Shown here in pieces: positions 6,878 to 14,369 of a DNA stretch of 32,460 bases; positions within the stretch are counted from its first letter, which is position 1; the number at the start of each line of letters is the position of its first letter. A program made the position numbers and the translations under genes. A model generated the notes under the pieces. It did no database searches. It was not told the DNA's origin and worked only from the letters and a program-made list of their open reading frames with translations. Origin of the DNA: Vulcanimicrobiota bacterium (GTDB lineage Bacteria; Vulcanimicrobiota; Xenobia; Xenobiales; JADMJV01); contig JALHOV010000015.1 of assembly GCA_022842865.1 (NCBI GenBank), forward strand, positions 1 to 32,460. Direction: 5' to 3'.

Positions 6878-8245
6878 CTAGCCAACCATTTGCCTCGCAA
6901 AGCGGTTGTGGTCCCGCACGACCGGCGCCATATCTACCGTGGCCAGACGACCCTGGTCCACCACCACCCGCCCATGGACTACCGTATACCAGGCCCGGGA
7001 CGGCGCGCAAAACAGCGTCGCCGCCACCGGGTCATGCAGCCCCCCGGCATACTCCAGCGAATCCAGGCGCAGACTGAAGAAATCACCGCACATCCCCACC
7101 GCCAGCGCGCCAACGTCCGCCCGCCCCAGCACGGCGGCCCCGCCCAGGGTTCCGATCTCCAGCGCCTGACGTGCAGTCATCCACTCCGAGCGTTCCAAAG
7201 GCCGCTCCAACAGTCCCAGTCGCAGCCGGGCCAACAGCATGGCCTGACGCACCTCGCCCAGCAAGTGGCAGCCATCGTTACTGGCCGACCCATCCACTCC
7301 GATGCCCACCTTCACGCCCGCATCATAATAGTTGCGCACTGGCGCAATGCCGGAAGCCAGCCGCATATTGGAGCATGGACAGTGTGCCACCCCGCAGCCC
7401 CAGCCGGCGAAGCGCGCGATCTCGCTATCGTTGATGTGAATTGCGTGAGCAAACCAAACGTCCGGACCCACCCAGTCCAGCGACTCCATGTAGTCGACCG
7501 GGCGCATCCCCCAGCGCTCCAGCGTATACCGTTCTTCATCCAGAGTTTCCCCCAGATGCGTATGCAAGTGCACCCCGTGGCGCCGGGCCAATGCGGCCGA
7601 CTCGGTCATCAATCGCGAAGTCACTGAAAAGGGCGAACACGGCGCCAGCACAATTTGGGTCATGGAGCCCGGCGCGGCATCGTGGTAGCGTTCGATCACC
7701 CGTTCGCAATCGGTAAGAATGGCTTCCTCGTCCTCCACGCACTCATCCGGCGGCAAGCCACCCAGCGACTGACCCAAAGACATGCTGCCGCGCGAAGCCT
7801 GAAAGCGCATCCCGATCTCTCGAGCCGCCTCGATCTGGTCGTCCACCCGACTGCCGTTCTTAAAAATATAGGTGTGGTCAAAGGCGGTGGTGCACCCCGA
7901 TAAAGCCAGCTCGGCCAGGGCCACCAGCGTGCAGGTTCGCGATGCCTCCGGATGGCGGCGCGCCCAGATCCGGTAGTGCACCTTGAGCCATTCAAAAAGG
8001 TTCAGTTCCTGGGCCTCCGGCAGCGCCCGCGTCAAAGTCTGGTCGAAATGGTGATGAGTGTTGATCAGGCCCGGCAGTACCACCTGACCGCTCAAGTCCA
8101 GAACCTGGTCTGCGGAACCCGCTAACTCCAAACCGACCTGCTCGATGATGCCGTCTCGCACAAACAGACCCCCGCCCGGGATCTCTCGTCGCTGCCCGTC
8201 CATGGTCACCAGAATTTCAGCATTCCGGGCCAGTAACGTGCTCAG
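6878..8245 (-). CDS. 8-oxoguanine deaminase (amidohydrolase family), probable CTG start
   Basis: Converts 8-oxoguanine to urate with release of ammonia, a guanine-repair/salvage step in the cytosol. TIM-barrel amidohydrolase with metal site HHH in LPGLINTHHHFDQTL, the family signature RGSMSLGQSLGGLPPDE, LAPCSPFSVTSRL, HLHTHLGETLDEE, the AHCPCSN turn, and the catalytic Asp in GIGVDGSASND. These match the 8-oxoguanine deaminase/AtzB-like subgroup closely. The first ATG/GTG/TTG in frame is the GTG at 8209, which would cut off the first beta strand. The frame upstream reads STLLARNAEILVTMDGQRRE, the usual family start. A CTG at 8245, with AGGG 8 bases upstream and overlapping the previous stop as CTGA, is the best start and gives 455 residues. 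Last gene of the peptide-cassette operon by position. Confidence 0.88.
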   Translation of the reverse strand: MSTLLARNAEILVTMDGQRREIPGGGLFVRDGIIEQVGLELAGSADQVLDLSGQVVLPGLINTHHHFDQTLTRALPEAQELNLFEWLKVHYRIWARRHPEASRTCTLVALAELALSGCTTAFDHTYIFKNGSRVDDQIEAAREIGMRFQASRGSMSLGQSLGGLPPDECVEDEEAILTDCERVIERYHDAAPGSMTQIVLAPCSPFSVTSRLMTESAALARRHGVHLHTHLGETLDEERYTLERWGMRPVDYMESLDWVGPDVWFAHAIHINDSEIARFAGWGCGVAHCPCSNMRLASGIAPVRNYYDAGVKVGIGVDGSASNDGCHLLGEVRQAMLLARLRLGLLERPLERSEWMTARQALEIGTLGGAAVLGRADVGALAVGMCGDFFSLRLDSLEYAGGLHDPVAATLFCAPSRAWYTVVHGRVVVDQGRLATVDMAPVVRDHNRFARQMVG

Positions 8246-9372
8246 ACGTGAGCCCTGCGCAGCAAGCCCCGGCCATAAGCCTCGGCCCGCGCGAAAATCG
8301 CCTTATAAACCGAACAATACGGATCCTTGGCCAGCATCGTCCCCAGCGCGCTGTAAGTGCGTACCGGACAACCTCCGTGGCAAATCGACAGGTATTTGCA
8401 TTCCAAACAGTCCTCATTTTCGACCAGATGCTTGGGCCGCTCCACAAACTGCCGGCGGGCGGGACTCGAGCGCAGCATTTCGCTTAAGTTCTGTTCCCGG
8501 AACACATTGCCAAAATAGGTCTCCGGATAACTGGTTACCCAGCAATCGCACTGAGCTACGGTCCCTTTCGAGTCGATGGAGATAAACTGGCTGGAGCAAT
8601 TCTCTTTCCAAATGCAAGGCAGCCGGGCCGGCTGACCACGGAAGTGCTTGACCAGCTCATCAAACGGGCCCAGCGCCACCCCGTCGGCATAGCCTCGCTC
8701 CATCCAGCGGTCCATCAGGCCTACCAGGAATTCCGCCAGAGCGCTTTTGTCCAGGTCAAACTCCTGCTCCACCGCCTTGGCCGGACCGCCCGGAAAGGGC
8801 GTGTTGACCTGAAAGCTCGTCAGCCCCAGCTCCTCCACGTAGTAATCATAAAAGGCGGCTGCCCCGGCATCCAGACTGCCCTGGTGTAGCACCGCGATCA
8901 CGCCCACCTGGAGACCGGCTGCCTGAGCCTCCCGCAAACGCTGGGTCCACACGGCCGAATATCCGGCCGCTCCGCCTTTGAAGAGATGACGGTGCTGATT
9001 GGGAAAGTCCATGGAGGTCCCCAACGAGCCATTGAACATCTCGTAGATCAGCTCATTCCAGGTCGCTGAATAGCTGATTAGATTGGTCTGCAGATAGTGC
9101 ACAAAGCGCAGACCGCGCGCGGCCGCCGCCTCATCCATGACGCGTCCGGCCTCGCGAAACCAGGCCGGGCCCATGATCATCGCTTCCCCGCCCTGCCAGT
9201 AAATCTCGCACTCCTCCATCCCCTCATGCTCGAGATGGTCGAGCAATTGGCGCGTCAGTTCAGGGACTCGCGGTAGGGAAAGCCGGTGCTTCTCCTTGTG
9301 CTCGAAACAGTAAGTACAGGCAACATTGCACTCGGCCGTGGGCAGAAGAATGACGCTAAAGACTCGGCTCAC
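8242..9372 (-). CDS. Radical SAM/SPASM peptide maturase, GrrM-like
   Basis: The 376-residue enzyme probably crosslinks the adjacent W-x-N precursor. Radical SAM cluster Cys15, Cys19, Cys22 in CNVACTYC; GGE SAM motif in IYWQGGEAM (about 57-65). The C-terminal SPASM domain binds auxiliary Fe-S clusters: Cys259 then G270 and Cys275, Cys322-x2-Cys325-x5-Cys331-x3-Cys335, and Cys353. CIWKENCSSQFISIDSKG at 253-270 resembles the same region in GrrM/FxsB-type three-residue cyclophane synthases. The assignment to that class rests on this plus the neighbouring precursor. GTG start with AGGAG 7 bases upstream; it overlaps the partner gene by 17 bases and the deaminase start by 4. Confidence 0.88.
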   Translation of the reverse strand: MSRVFSVILLPTAECNVACTYCFEHKEKHRLSLPRVPELTRQLLDHLEHEGMEECEIYWQGGEAMIMGPAWFREAGRVMDEAAAARGLRFVHYLQTNLISYSATWNELIYEMFNGSLGTSMDFPNQHRHLFKGGAAGYSAVWTQRLREAQAAGLQVGVIAVLHQGSLDAGAAAFYDYYVEELGLTSFQVNTPFPGGPAKAVEQEFDLDKSALAEFLVGLMDRWMERGYADGVALGPFDELVKHFRGQPARLPCIWKENCSSQFISIDSKGTVAQCDCWVTSYPETYFGNVFREQNLSEMLRSSPARRQFVERPKHLVENEDCLECKYLSICHGGCPVRTYSALGTMLAKDPYCSVYKAIFARAEAYGRGLLRRAHV

Positions 9373-9982
9373 GGGTCATCTCCTCGGCCACCGACTCCAG
9401 GGCTCCAAAAAGCCCGACCACGCCGGTGCAGTCGTAATCGTGCAAGGGATACTTGAAATAGCTGGCGCACACGCTGCGGTAGCGACAAGCCGAGCATTCT
9501 TCCCGAATCGCCCGCGCCGGCTCCTCCAGCATGTCCCAGAGCGTGCCCCGGTCGAAGCCGGCGAACGTGGCCAACAGCGAATGAAAGAACTCAACCGGCG
9601 CTTCCACCCGCGTGTCGTGCAGATAGAACTCGAGCGCCTCGTGTAGATGTGCCAACGCAGCCTCGTCGGGTTGCCCCGGCAGCAGACGCACCGGCAGCTG
9701 CAGAGAAGTGGCCATGCGCAGAGCTTTCAGGGCACCCGGCACCAGCAGTAGCGTCACTCCGACCGGCCGCACCAGACGAACGTCGGCCAGCCGATAAAGC
9801 GCCGAGAAGTCACGATCGGGCCGGTCCACCAGCACGTCGAGCGGCATTTGTCCGGTTCCTTGCGCGGCGCGTGCCCACACCTCAGGGTCTCCGAGCAGAT
9901 CTTCCACACGCAGGCCCTCCGCATCTGAATCCAGCCAGCGCTCGAACTCAGAACGCGAACGGACCGTTACAAAGCTCGTCAG
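9356..9982 (-). CDS. RiPP cassette partner with SPASM-like Cys cluster but no radical SAM motif
   Basis: The product of about 208 residues lies between precursor and maturase. The C-terminus holds Cys163-x2-Cys166-x5-Cys172-x12-Cys185 (CSACRYRSVCASYFKYP, then DYDC), which looks like a SPASM/auxiliary-cluster tail. The middle (VTLLLVPGALKALRMA, LPVRLLPGQPDEAA) resembles late strands of a radical SAM barrel, but there is no CxxxCxxC. It may be a degenerate maturase half that recognises the leader or partners the enzyme. The frame is open up to a TAG at 9998. The start is either a CTG at 9982, overlapping the precursor stop as CTGA, or the GTG at 9907. The extra 25 residues (TSFVTVRSRSEFERWL) look coding, so the longer form is given. 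Confidence 0.7.
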   Translation of the reverse strand: MTSFVTVRSRSEFERWLDSDAEGLRVEDLLGDPEVWARAAQGTGQMPLDVLVDRPDRDFSALYRLADVRLVRPVGVTLLLVPGALKALRMATSLQLPVRLLPGQPDEAALAHLHEALEFYLHDTRVEAPVEFFHSLLATFAGFDRGTLWDMLEEPARAIREECSACRYRSVCASYFKYPLHDYDCTGVVGLFGALESVAEEMTREPSL

Positions 9983-10257
9983 CGCCGGTTGATCCAGCTA
10001 CCGCCGCCGGAGCGCCGATTGATCCAGCCTCCGCCCCCGCCGCCAGCGCCGTTCAGCCAGCCTCCGCCGCCACCCACAGCATTGATCCAACCGCCGCCAC
10101 CGTTGATCCAGCCGCCGCGCCGGTTGATCCAGCCACCCGCCTCGGCTTCCGGAGAATTGCTGATGCCGCCCAACAGGGCCGCCAAAATGGCTGCGCCCGA
10201 CCACTTGCCCGTGCTTTGCAGAAAATCACGGCGGCTTTGCAGGTTGTCTTCGCTCAC
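9979..10257 (-). CDS. RiPP precursor, Gly-rich with six W-[IL]-N motifs and Tat-like leader (GrrA-like)
   Basis: The 92-residue peptide has a leader with a twin-arginine motif, SRRDFLQ at 8-14, then a hydrophobic stretch (SGAAILAALLGGI) and an AEA signal-peptidase site at 38-40. The core begins at once with GGWINRR. Motifs: W43-I-N45, W50-I-N52, W57-I-N59, W67-L-N69, W78-I-N80, W88-I-N90, separated by Gly runs and three RR pairs. In the GrrA/OscA type of precursor, a radical SAM enzyme links the aromatic ring to the side chain two residues on, making three-residue cyclophanes. The adjacent maturase supports that reading. GTG start with GGGAG 6 bases upstream, overlapping the upstream TAG by one base. 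Substrate identity and Tat export are inference. Confidence 0.85.
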   Translation of the reverse strand: MSEDNLQSRRDFLQSTGKWSGAAILAALLGGISNSPEAEAGGWINRRGGWINGGGGWINAVGGGGGWLNGAGGGGGGWINRRSGGGSWINRR

Positions 10258-10745
10258 TAGACGCTCCCTTCGCCAACCAGGTTGGAGAAGTGCATGGCGG
10301 CAATCTTCCAGGCACCCCCGACTTTGCTGACGGTCACGGAGAGATTGATGGGAAAGGCGAACGGCTTGCCGCCCTTCTTGCCTTTGATCTCTCCTGAAGC
10401 GAAGAGATATCCCATGTCTGCGCCCAGGTCACCCTGGCGCACATGGTATGTGAAATCTTGCTGCCCCTTATCGAAGCCTTCAAAGAAGTGCTGATAGGCG
10501 GTTTTTATCTGCTCGGAGGTGGTCCAAAACTCGCCGGGTCCGGTTCCCATGACGACGGCCTTCGGCGCCAGCGTTGCCAGCACGCCGGCCAGGTTGTGGT
10601 TGGTCATCGCATCGTCGTGGGCTTTCAGCAAGTCATGAACCTTTTTCAGTTCTGGCTTTTTGTCCTCGGCCTCGGCCGAATGGGTCAGGGCGACTGCTGC
10701 CGATAGCGCAGTCAGTCCAGTCAAAAGTGTAGTTCTACGATTCAT
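10257..10745 (-). CDS. Exported NTF2-like (SnoaL/SgcJ-type) protein, first gene of RiPP cassette
   Basis: The 162-residue protein has an N-terminal signal (MNRRTTLLTGLTALSAAVAL, ending SAEA at 23-26); the RR pair makes Tat export possible. The mature part has the cone-shaped NTF2-like pattern: a helix with DLLKAHDDAMTNHNLAGVLA, the strand VVMGTGPGEF, an EQIKTAYQHFFEGF helix, then strands MGYLFASGEIKGK and AWKIAAMHFSN. Such domains act as small-molecule binding folds or isomerases; no catalytic residue can be assigned. It overlaps the precursor start by one base. ATG start without a good ribosome site; a promoter ends only about 10 bases upstream. Its role in the cassette (binding or processing the peptide outside the membrane) is a guess. 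Confidence 0.82.
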   Translation of the reverse strand: MNRRTTLLTGLTALSAAVALTHSAEAEDKKPELKKVHDLLKAHDDAMTNHNLAGVLATLAPKAVVMGTGPGEFWTTSEQIKTAYQHFFEGFDKGQQDFTYHVRQGDLGADMGYLFASGEIKGKKGGKPFAFPINLSVTVSKVGGAWKIAAMHFSNLVGEGSV

Positions 10746-10754
10746 AGCGCCCAG

Positions 10755-10782
10755 TTTATCTCAATGTGAAGGCGAAAGTCAA
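10755..10782 (-). promoter_or_regulatory. Predicted promoter of the RiPP cassette
   Basis: On the minus strand, TTGACT (10782-10777) and GATAAA (10760-10755) are 16 bases apart. Transcription would begin near 10748, only a few bases before the ATG at 10745, so the mRNA would be nearly leaderless. That fits the lack of a Shine-Dalgarno sequence before the NTF2-like gene. It would let the cassette be expressed apart from the genes upstream. Prediction only. Confidence 0.5.
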
Positions 10783-10794
10783 CTCGATCGTTTA

Positions 10795-11187
10795 CTATCG
10801 AATGGCCACGGTGACCGTATAGTCGAAAGCTTGGCCCTTTTCGTCCGGGCCGACGTCCACATAGAAATCTCCATTGGCGGGCAATTTAAAGGAACAGCTG
10901 GCGTTCTGGCCCGAGCCGCTGGCCAGCTCGCCGTTGTTGTAATCCGACTGCCAGCAATAAACACTACCGGGGGCGCTGCCTTTGAAGGTCACCGTCACCC
11001 GCTGTCCCTTGGTTGCGCCCAGTATGTAGCGGTCGAAGGATTCGTTGGCTTTCGGATCGGGATGCCAGGTGCCCGTGACGGTGCCGGAGCTGGCGCCCTT
11101 CTCAAAACGAATGCGCTGATTGATTTGATTGGCCGAACCGGTCAAAACCAGGCCGATCAACAGCAACGAAACCCAAAGTTTTCTCAT
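10795..11187 (-). CDS. Secreted small beta-sandwich protein, PPC-like domain
   Basis: The 130-residue protein has a signal peptide (MRKLWVSLLLIGLVLTGSA). The mature part follows the bacterial pre-peptidase C-terminal (PPC) pattern: RIRFEKGASSGTVTGTW, DRYILGATKGQRVTVTFKG, Gly/Ser turns, then FKLPANGDFYVDVG and FDYTVTVAI at the end. PPC domains usually sit on secreted proteases as a removable tail; a free-standing one may be a binding or inhibitor-like module. Two Cys (in VYCWQ and ASCSF) could form a disulfide after export. ATG start overlapping the upstream stop as ATGA. Function unknown. Confidence 0.72.
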   Translation of the reverse strand: MRKLWVSLLLIGLVLTGSANQINQRIRFEKGASSGTVTGTWHPDPKANESFDRYILGATKGQRVTVTFKGSAPGSVYCWQSDYNNGELASGSGQNASCSFKLPANGDFYVDVGPDEKGQAFDYTVTVAIR

Positions 11188-12299
11188 TGCTGGGCGGTCT
11201 CTCTGCTCCAGCGAAACTTCTTCACCAATTTTTTCTCCACAGTACGCGATTCGCCGTTGACGTCGATTTCAAGCTTCTTATCCATCAGCAGGCCTTTGGA
11301 GGTGTGTCCATCCCGCCAGTAGACGGTGTCTAATTGGCCGACGGTGCTTAATTCCACTCGATCCACCTCCACCCGGGTCAGCTTCACGCTGGCCGTGCCG
11401 GTTTCGAAACTGAGCTTTTCGTTGGTGATCTGACCAACCAGCGTGCCCTCGCCGATCACCTCCATTTCGTCCTTGTTTTCTGCGTTCATGGGCAGAGCCA
11501 CCACCCGGTCGTTTCGGGGTTGGGCAGCGGTGGTGTTGACGGCGGCCGGCGTGACCGTGGCGCCGTTGGCTGGATGCCCCTGAATGTATTCGGCACTGGG
11601 ACCCGGCGGTTTACCAACCTTGGTACCGTCCAGCGCCGGTACCCCGAATCCGGCCGAGAACTCCAGCAGGTTGGACTGAAACCGGTCGCCGGATAGGGCT
11701 TCAGGCCAGAGCAAGGGCTTGAAGACGATCATTCCGCGCCCTTCGCGACGATAAGCGGCCACCGCCGGGGCGTTGTAGGTAAAGCGCAACAGCGGCTGCG
11801 TATCGGCGGTCACGTTGACGGCCCCATACTCGTCCTCATTAACCTTAGGTAGAAAGGCGCTGACCTGGCCAACCCCGGTGTTGATGGGGCTGTTTCCCAT
11901 GGCCAGAGCCACCGTGCCCACACCCTCCATGCTGCGACCCCCCAGGTTGCCTTTCTCGTCTTTGTTGGTGAACTGATTCTTCTTCATCATCACCGGCTGA
12001 AATCCGAACAGGGATGTGATACGCGCGTCATAGATCCACAGGCTGTGGCCGGCCTGAACCCAGGTGACCAGCGGACCCACCAGCGATTCGTCCATGTCTT
12101 CTTTGAGAACCTGGAGCGCGATGATGCGTACGGCCGGGTCGGCCATCATGCCTTTGATGGTTCCTAGTTCGCCGGCGGCTACCGGCTTGGCGCCCAGTTC
12201 CGACTCTTTATGAAACTCGCTCTTGAGCGACTCCGCCATCTGGGCGTGGCCCAGTGCCGTCAGCCCCAGCGCCAGCAACGCAATCTTCAATGTGTCCAT
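11184..12299 (-). CDS. Secreted protein of unknown function, possible glutamine-amidotransferase-like N-terminal fold
   Basis: The 371-residue protein has a signal peptide (MDTLKIALLALGLTALGHA). Residues about 50-215 read like the alpha/beta fold seen in DUF4159/DUF4350-type proteins: a strand VRIIALQVL, LVTWVQAGHSLWIYDARI, then GRGMIVFKPLLWPEAL near the end. No catalytic Cys is visible. Residues 225-275 are a Pro/Ala/Thr linker. The C-terminal 100 residues form a repeated beta pattern (EVDRVELSTVGQLDTVYW, KKLEIDVNGESRTVEKKL). ATG start with GGGAGG 4 bases upstream. It follows the sensor kinase by 9 bases and is coupled to the PPC-like gene, so these secreted proteins are probably co-expressed. 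No function is assigned. Confidence 0.65.
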   Translation of the reverse strand: MDTLKIALLALGLTALGHAQMAESLKSEFHKESELGAKPVAAGELGTIKGMMADPAVRIIALQVLKEDMDESLVGPLVTWVQAGHSLWIYDARITSLFGFQPVMMKKNQFTNKDEKGNLGGRSMEGVGTVALAMGNSPINTGVGQVSAFLPKVNEDEYGAVNVTADTQPLLRFTYNAPAVAAYRREGRGMIVFKPLLWPEALSGDRFQSNLLEFSAGFGVPALDGTKVGKPPGPSAEYIQGHPANGATVTPAAVNTTAAQPRNDRVVALPMNAENKDEMEVIGEGTLVGQITNEKLSFETGTASVKLTRVEVDRVELSTVGQLDTVYWRDGHTSKGLLMDKKLEIDVNGESRTVEKKLVKKFRWSRETAQQ

Positions 12300-12308
12300 C
12301 TTGCCTCC

Positions 12309-14369
12309 CTAAAACCTGCGCTGCAGCGGCAGCCGGAACCAGAAAGTGGAGCCCGAGCCGAGCTGGCTGCGCACTCCCACCTCTCCTTCCATCCCTTCCA
12401 CCAACATCCGCGTAATATACAAACCAAGTCCGCTGCCGCTGACTTTTCGCGACATCCGGTCCTGCACCCGGCGAAATCGTTCAAAAACATATTCCAGTTG
12501 ATCCTCGGGAATGCCCGGGCCGGTATCGATCACCTCTACATAGGCATTGCGCCCTTCCATGCGGGCGTCTACGTGGATGGCGCACCCTTTTGGCGAGTAT
12601 TTCACAGCATTGGAGACCAGGTTGTTCAGAATCTGCTCCAACTGGTCGCGATCGGCCCGCACGACCACGTTCTCGGGAATGCTGCTACTCAAGTCATGGC
12701 GCCGGCTGCTCAATTGATGCACGCTGACCACTCGTTTGACCACTTGCTGCAGGGGCACGGCCTCGATGAAGCGACCCTGCTGACCCGCCTCAATGCGCGC
12801 CTGATGGAGCAGATTGTCAAACATTCGGGTGACCCTGTCGATCTCCGAGTTGATCACCTCCAGGGCGTCCTGGCGGGTTTCCTCATCCAGCTTCTCCCCG
12901 TGACGCAGCAGGGTGATGGCGTAACCCTTCATGGCCGTTAGAGGGGTCTTGAGGTCGTGTGAAAGGGCCGCCGCGTAGTCTGACTTCATCTGCTCGATGG
13001 CTCGCTTTTCAGTGATATCCCGGAAGAGGACCACCGCACCCATCAGGTCTCCTTGATCGGCCACCACCGAGTAAGTCGAGGATACGTAGCGCGAATCGCC
13101 CTCTTTGGTCAGAATGCTGCCCTCCACGGTGATGCCTGTGTCCATCAATTTTTGGTCGGAAAGCAATTGCACCAGCGGGCAGCTTTCAGCGCAGGTGGCC
13201 GAGCGCCGGCCGCTGCCGTCGGCCGCGCAAAAATACTGCGAGCGCAGCACTTCTTCACAGGTGCGGCCGATGGCTCGTTCGGCCGACCAGCCGGTGATCG
13301 ACTCGGCGGCGCGATTGAAGCTGGTGATGCGTTTTTCCCAGTCCAGCGTCATCACGCCGTCGGCCATAGAATCGAGCACGGCCCGCGAAACCACCCGCTC
13401 CACGTCGGCGCCGTGGGCCAGTAGCGCATTCTCTAGAAACAGCGAAATCTGGTGAGCCATCAGTTTGGCCAGCTCGATTTCTTCATTGGTCCACTCGCGT
13501 GCTTCGGGGCCACCCAGCAAGAAGCCGCCCAGGCAGCGATCGTCCACTACCAGCGGTAGGGCGATCAGCGATTTCAGTTCCAGAGATTGAAAGATCTGAC
13601 TTTTGGCCAGCCTTTCCGGGTCGAGAGAAGAAATATAGGGGAGCCGCTGCTCCAGCATCAATCGAGCCAGTGAACCCAGGCGTCGCGGAGAGAAAACCGG
13701 TCCCAGCACGGTGCGCAGCGCGTCGCCGCCCCATAAACGCAGGCGCCTGTTTTCAAAAACAAGCACAGCCGAGAAGGACGTTTCCAGCAGGCGGGCGGCT
13801 CTCTGGGCAAAGCTGGGCAGGGCCTGGGATAATTGGGTAGAGGCCAGGGTGCTGGCCGCCTGGCGATACCAGAGATGCAGCGATTCGGCGCGCCGCTCGG
13901 CGGAGCGCAATTCGGCTTCACGACCCAGCTCACTGTCCTCGGATACGAGCGGCTTGCGCAGTCCCTGGCACTCGTGCTCAAGACCCAGGCGCTCGACCAC
14001 CAACTGCACCTTGTCCAACAAGTCTTGGGTGACTTCCTGAACCTCCTCGGCCAGCAGCAGACCATAGCTCAGCGGCCAGCAAAAGACGTGGGATGCGCCC
14101 CGAAAGGGGGAGAGGGCGCGGGCCTGATAGCTGGTCAACTGCTGGGGCTCATCAGGACCGCGGCCCACGAACGAAACGCGCTCGGGGCTCGAATCGCCCA
14201 CCGAAGCGATCAGTTCATAGCGGTCCGCTCCCAATAGCAGCAAGACCCAACATCGGGGGGCTCCATGGTCGGAGCGCACGCCTTCCAACGCCGAGATGAG
14301 CACGCGGGATGCCCCTTGCGGAAGATCCTGACGCACCCAACGGATGGCCGTGGCGGACACCTCAGGCAA
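12309..14369 (-). CDS. Soluble sensor histidine kinase, GAF-PAS-HisKA-HATPase
   Basis: The 686-residue kinase has no membrane segment, so it senses inside the cell. Order: an N-terminal GAF-like region (about 20-130), a helical linker, a second GAF (about 175-315, SLIALPLVVDDRCLGGFLLG), PAS (about 330-452), HisKA with His471 in ALSHDLKTPLTAMKGY, and HATPase_c with N-box LEQILNNLVSNAVKYSP, G1 DTGPGIP and G2 GSGLGLYI. The PAS carries three close cysteines (381, 393, 397, the last in ESCPL), possible redox or metal ligands. No response regulator gene is adjacent. TTG start at 14369, overlapping miaB by 8 bases, with no clear ribosome site; coupling to miaB translation is likely. Confidence 0.9.
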   Translation of the reverse strand: MPEVSATAIRWVRQDLPQGASRVLISALEGVRSDHGAPRCWVLLLLGADRYELIASVGDSSPERVSFVGRGPDEPQQLTSYQARALSPFRGASHVFCWPLSYGLLLAEEVQEVTQDLLDKVQLVVERLGLEHECQGLRKPLVSEDSELGREAELRSAERRAESLHLWYRQAASTLASTQLSQALPSFAQRAARLLETSFSAVLVFENRRLRLWGGDALRTVLGPVFSPRRLGSLARLMLEQRLPYISSLDPERLAKSQIFQSLELKSLIALPLVVDDRCLGGFLLGGPEAREWTNEEIELAKLMAHQISLFLENALLAHGADVERVVSRAVLDSMADGVMTLDWEKRITSFNRAAESITGWSAERAIGRTCEEVLRSQYFCAADGSGRRSATCAESCPLVQLLSDQKLMDTGITVEGSILTKEGDSRYVSSTYSVVADQGDLMGAVVLFRDITEKRAIEQMKSDYAAALSHDLKTPLTAMKGYAITLLRHGEKLDEETRQDALEVINSEIDRVTRMFDNLLHQARIEAGQQGRFIEAVPLQQVVKRVVSVHQLSSRRHDLSSSIPENVVVRADRDQLEQILNNLVSNAVKYSPKGCAIHVDARMEGRNAYVEVIDTGPGIPEDQLEYVFERFRRVQDRMSRKVSGSGLGLYITRMLVEGMEGEVGVRSQLGSGSTFWFRLPLQRRF

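Noticed and set aside
6059-7627. 522-residue plus-strand open frame
   Set aside because: Runs antisense across the CHAP-like and deaminase genes, has His/Arg-rich low-complexity sequence and no domain; the minus-strand genes have clear families.
9981-10140. Repeated GTTGATCCAGC units resembling a DNA repeat array
   Set aside because: Spacing is irregular and in frame with the W-I-N motifs, so it is explained by the peptide repeats, not by CRISPR or a satellite.
9649-10260. 203-residue plus-strand frame rich in Pro/Ala
   Set aside because: Antisense to the RiPP precursor; its PPP and AAA runs are the complement of the Gly codons.
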